Source of the DNA: CANJBX01 sp035556735
GTDB lineage: Bacteria > Pseudomonadota > Alphaproteobacteria > Rhizobiales > Xanthobacteraceae
Assembly: GCA_035556735.1 (NCBI GenBank)
Contig: DATMFF010000009.1
Location: 66,147 to 130,146 of the forward strand
Length of the DNA stretch: 64,000 bases
Reading direction: 5' to 3'
The number at the start of each line of letters is the position of its first letter. Positions within the stretch are counted from its first letter, which is position 1. Below are positions 60,589 to 64,000 of the stretch, piece after piece. Below the pieces are notes generated by a model. It did not search any database. It had not been told where the DNA came from and was given only the letters and a program-made list of their open reading frames with translations. A program made the position numbers and the translations under genes.

Positions 60589-62553
60589 TCAGCGCATGTT
60601 GCCGGCGAGCCGCGAGGGCGACTGCGACATCATGTTGTCGAGGCGGTCGCGCTCGGTATCGAAGCGCGCAAGCTGCGGCCCTTCGAGGGTGCGGCCGCGC
60701 GGCAGCTTGATGCGCATCGGATCGACGAAGCGGTCGTTGACGATGATCTCGTAGTGCAGGTGCGCGCCGGTCGAGAGGCCGGTCGAGCCGACGAAGCCGA
60801 TGAGCTGTCCCTGGCTCACCTTCTTGCCCGCCTCCATGCCGCGCGCGAAGGCGGTCATGTGGCCATAGGCCGTTTCGTAGCCGTTGGTGTGGCGGATGCG
60901 GATGTACTTGCCGTAGCCCGATTCCCACCCGGCTTTCTCGACCGTGCCGCTGCCGGCGGCGTAGACCGGGGTGCCCATCGGCGCCGCCCAGTCCACGCCG
61001 GTGTGCATCTTGGTGTAGCCGAGGATCGGATGGCGCCGCGCGCCGAAACCGGAGCGCAGGAGGCCGTCGGCGAGCGGCTTGCGGACCAGGAACTTCTTCG
61101 CGCTCTTGCCGGTCTCGTCGTAATAGTCGACGAGGCCGTCGTCGCTCGTCTGGAAGCGATAGAATTTCTTCTGTTCGCCGCCGACGGTGAGAGCGGCGAA
61201 CATGACGTCCTGCTTGCTCTCGCTCCCGCTCTCGTCGTCGCCGGTATAGAGCACCTCGAAGGAGTCGCCGGGCTGCGTCTTGCGCTGGAAGTCGACGTCG
61301 TAGGAGTAGATGCGGATCATCTCCTCGATGACCGGCTCCGGAATCTGGTTGCGCAGCGCGGTTTCATAGACGCTCTGATAGAGGCGCACGCCCGTGCCGT
61401 CGTCCTCTTCCTCTTCGTCGTCGGGGTTCGCGACCTGCATCTGCGCGCTCTGCGGATCGACGGAGACGTATTTGCCCATGTCGGAGAGCGCGACGATCGC
61501 CTCCGCCTGGGTCTCGCCCATCACGATGACGCGCAGCGGCTGAACGCGCACCCCGAGGCTCGACAGCAGCACGCGCAGGCGCTGGCCCTCCTTCACGCCG
61601 CTGTCGCGGCCGCGCGATCCGAGCACCGAGGTGACGGCCTTGATGTCGGCCGGGCCGACGCCGAGCTCGCGCAGGATCGAGGAGACGTTCTCGCCCTTCT
61701 TGAGCGTGACGGTCTTCTCGTTGCCGTTGCTCGGGCCGCTGGTGTGCTGGGCCGTCTTGGCCAGCATCGTGATGTTCTCGGGCACGATGCGCGTCTCGAA
61801 CCCGGCGTAGGGATCGACGTTGCCCTCCGCGGCGTAGCCGAGCTTGCCCGGCACGGGCAGGCCGCCCGCGCTCGCGTAGCGGACCGGCGTGCTGCCGGTG
61901 AAGTTCGTGACGTCGCGCACGCGCGCGACCACCTCCTCCGTCGGGACGAAGGCGACGATCTTCGCGCGCGGCAGCATCTGCGGGAGCTCGCGCGTGACGA
62001 AGGAGACCTCGGGATTTGGCTCTGCCTGGGCGCTTTCCTCGCCCGGCGTCCTCGCGGTGCCGGAATCCGCGAGCATGATCTTCTGCGCGTTGAACGGCGG
62101 GATCTTTGCCGAGAGCTCCGTCACCGACAGCGCGAGGTTCGACGAGACGCGCACGAACGGACGCACGCGCACGACCTCGCGGTCGCCCACGCGCGCGGTC
62201 GTCGAAATGCGGATGACGTGACGCGACGCGTTGCTCTCGCCGCCGGTCGGCAGCTTGTCCGACTTGCGCGCCACGAGGCGCTCGCCGATGCCCGTGAGGG
62301 AGCCGCGCAGCGCGGTCTCCAGCCGCTCCGGCACGGTCGCGAAGTTGGTCTCGCCGTCGAGCGCGGCGAACACCGCGCCGCCCATGAGCGCGGCGCCGCA
62401 CAGCCCGGTCAGGATCGTGCCGCTGAACCACTGCACCGACACGCGACGGCGATCGACTCCCGCGCCCTCGCCGTCGACCGACAGAGGGGGTTCGTCGCCG
62501 AAGTCGATTGCAGCCGCGGCAACGGACGCGCCGCGTAGTCTCGCGTGATCCAA
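60589..62553 (-). CDS. M23-family zinc endopeptidase (membrane-anchored, peptidoglycan)
   Basis: A 654-aa envelope protein. One membrane anchor near the N-terminus (about 35-60, GTILTGLCGAALMGGAVFAAL) precedes a long periplasmic region with a LysM/OapA-like segment (TVTLKKGENVSSILRELGV) and a C-terminal lysostaphin-type M23 domain. Its zinc motifs H-x3-D (MHTGVDWAAP) and H-x-H (GAHLHYEI) are intact. It probably cuts peptidoglycan cross-links like MepM. The start is not certain: TTG 62553 after GGGGGACGG gives the best N-terminus, while the frame stays open to 62724. An acidic run (DDEEEEDD) lies near the middle. It is transcribed away from the rRNA operon. Confidence 0.88.
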   Translation of the reverse strand: MDHARLRGASVAAAAIDFGDEPPLSVDGEGAGVDRRRVSVQWFSGTILTGLCGAALMGGAVFAALDGETNFATVPERLETALRGSLTGIGERLVARKSDKLPTGGESNASRHVIRISTTARVGDREVVRVRPFVRVSSNLALSVTELSAKIPPFNAQKIMLADSGTARTPGEESAQAEPNPEVSFVTRELPQMLPRAKIVAFVPTEEVVARVRDVTNFTGSTPVRYASAGGLPVPGKLGYAAEGNVDPYAGFETRIVPENITMLAKTAQHTSGPSNGNEKTVTLKKGENVSSILRELGVGPADIKAVTSVLGSRGRDSGVKEGQRLRVLLSSLGVRVQPLRVIVMGETQAEAIVALSDMGKYVSVDPQSAQMQVANPDDEEEEDDGTGVRLYQSVYETALRNQIPEPVIEEMIRIYSYDVDFQRKTQPGDSFEVLYTGDDESGSESKQDVMFAALTVGGEQKKFYRFQTSDDGLVDYYDETGKSAKKFLVRKPLADGLLRSGFGARRHPILGYTKMHTGVDWAAPMGTPVYAAGSGTVEKAGWESGYGKYIRIRHTNGYETAYGHMTAFARGMEAGKKVSQGQLIGFVGSTGLSTGAHLHYEIIVNDRFVDPMRIKLPRGRTLEGPQLARFDTERDRLDNMMSQSPSRLAGNMR

Positions 62554-62903
62554 AATTCCGTCCCCCGCGCTTGCGCGCCAGTCGCTACGCTTGTTTCGAC
62601 GTTGTCTTGCCCCGTCAGCGCATCGGACGATGCCCCGAGTGGTTAAGACAGTCAACGAACCAACCGCCAAGTGTGTGGTCGGCCTTGGGATTTGGATTAA
62701 CGCTCGTACCGTCCCGTGCACCACAGCGACGGAAGAATATGGCTGGAGTGGGGCGGTAACTGCGCATGGGCGGCGGCGGGCTTGCGCGTGTGCGGCGCAC
62801 TACCAATATAAAGTGCCGGACGGGGGGGCTTCGCGGGGAGGTCGCATTTCCCCGGGCTCTGGCGCCTGCGCAAAAAGGCTGGCGCTTTTTGAGTCATCCG
62901 GTG

Positions 62904-62933
62904 TTGACAAGGTCCGATGCCGGGACATATAAC
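62904..62933 (+). promoter_or_regulatory. rRNA operon promoter
   Basis: TTGACA (62904-62909), 18-bp spacer and TATAAC (62928-62933) form the strongest sigma-70 promoter in the window. It lies about 340 bp upstream of the 16S 5' end, as expected for an rrn leader. Confidence 0.8.
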
Positions 62934-63204
62934 CCCCAGACCGACGCGCTGCCGCCCTGAGCGAAAGCGCGTCCTCGAAGCATCATTCACTGATATTTCG
63001 GTGAAAGGCCTCCGGCCAACGGTCGGGCGCGAAAGCTTCGACGGCTCTTCGGTGCCCCCGAAGGGTGGGATTCGCCAGAATCCCGGGCTGTTTGACAAGT
63101 GAATCGGAAGAAAGAGAAACGTGGGCGGCGGAGTCCTTGCGGGCCGCTCCTCGTGAGAGGCGCGGCCGGAGATACTTCGGCGGTCTACGTTTCAAGGTAC
63201 ATCG

Positions 63205-63224
63205 CTGACTGCGCGAGCAGTCAG
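63205..63224 (+). repeat. Leader hairpin with GCGA tetraloop before 16S
   Basis: CTGACTGC-GCGA-GCAGTCAG has 8 perfect pairs closed by a GNRA tetraloop. It lies 46 nt before 16S and may act in rRNA processing or antitermination. Confidence 0.6.
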
Positions 63225-63270
63225 GTGGTGGACCTCGTCAAACGTTGTGATCAGCCGAGATCAATCTCTT

Positions 63271-64000
<730 letters not shown>

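Larger units (their letters stand above)
62554..63270 (+). other. Non-coding region with rrn promoter and 16S leader
   Basis: About 720 bp without a supported gene. It holds the start region of the divergent M23 gene, the rrn promoter at 62904-62933 and a leader with a perfect 8-bp hairpin at 63205-63224. A short AT-rich block around 62685-62715 may be the M23 promoter or an upstream element of rrn. Small frames here are overlapping and without protein character. Confidence 0.6.

Overview
The window looks like chromosomal DNA of a GC-rich (roughly two-thirds G+C) motile alphaproteobacterium of the order Hyphomicrobiales. The evidence is a ctrA cell-cycle regulator gene next to fliI and fliJ, GANTC sites clustered upstream of ctrA, an flhA gene, and the first ~730 nt of an alphaproteobacterial-type 16S rRNA gene at the right edge. 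I would place it near the Xanthobacteraceae/Nitrobacteraceae from these features, but this is not proven here.

Layout. 1-4.7 kb: a LivG-F-K-H-M type ABC importer. 4.8-8 kb: an SRPBCC protein and a PAS-GGDEF-EAL c-di-GMP protein. 8-11.2 kb: ctrA (minus), then fliI-fliJ (plus). 11.3-13 kb: a small membrane protein and a Rieske oxygenase. 13.1-16.9 kb: an ECF sigma / anti-sigma / subtilase operon, with two tandem secreted His-rich peptide genes divergent from it. 16.9-19.1 kb: flhA. 19.2-28.6 kb: envelope and stress genes (LTXXQ protein, tRNA-Lys, TPR-methyltransferase, DegS-like protease, PRC-barrel protein, hsp20-lon, histidine kinase). 28.6-30.3 kb: VanX-type dipeptidase and cell-wall amidase. 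30.6-39.6 kb: a redox cluster with two UGSC-type proteins. 39.7-41 kb: an AhpD-like protein with its ECF41 sigma factor. 41-47.2 kb: a serine hydrolase and a BMP-type ABC importer. 47.6-52.6 kb: two paralogous acyl-CoA synthetases flanking an AT-richer orphan gene. 52.6-60.5 kb: a 3-hydroxyisobutyrate-dehydrogenase-like enzyme, an outer-membrane-like barrel, a Mn/Zn/Fe ABC importer, an amidohydrolase and a tripartite-transporter binding protein. 60.6 kb to the end: an M23 endopeptidase, the rrn promoter and leader, and partial 16S rRNA.

Two systems stand out. (1) The gene at 37338-35707 (minus) looks broken by a stop codon, but the TGA aligns exactly with a redox cysteine of the paralogue at 31755-33410 (U-S-T-C versus C-S-T-C). 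It is followed by a hairpin with a GGUC apical loop, 17 nt after the UGA. I read it as a selenoprotein gene with a bacterial SECIS; a thioredoxin-reductase-like gene lies directly upstream. (2) The ECF sigma operon and both His-rich peptide genes carry the same element, TTTGAACC-N16-CGACCC. This defines a small autoregulated regulon. The anti-sigma's periplasmic domain resembles the propeptide of the subtilase encoded beside it, which suggests a protease-propeptide signalling mechanism.
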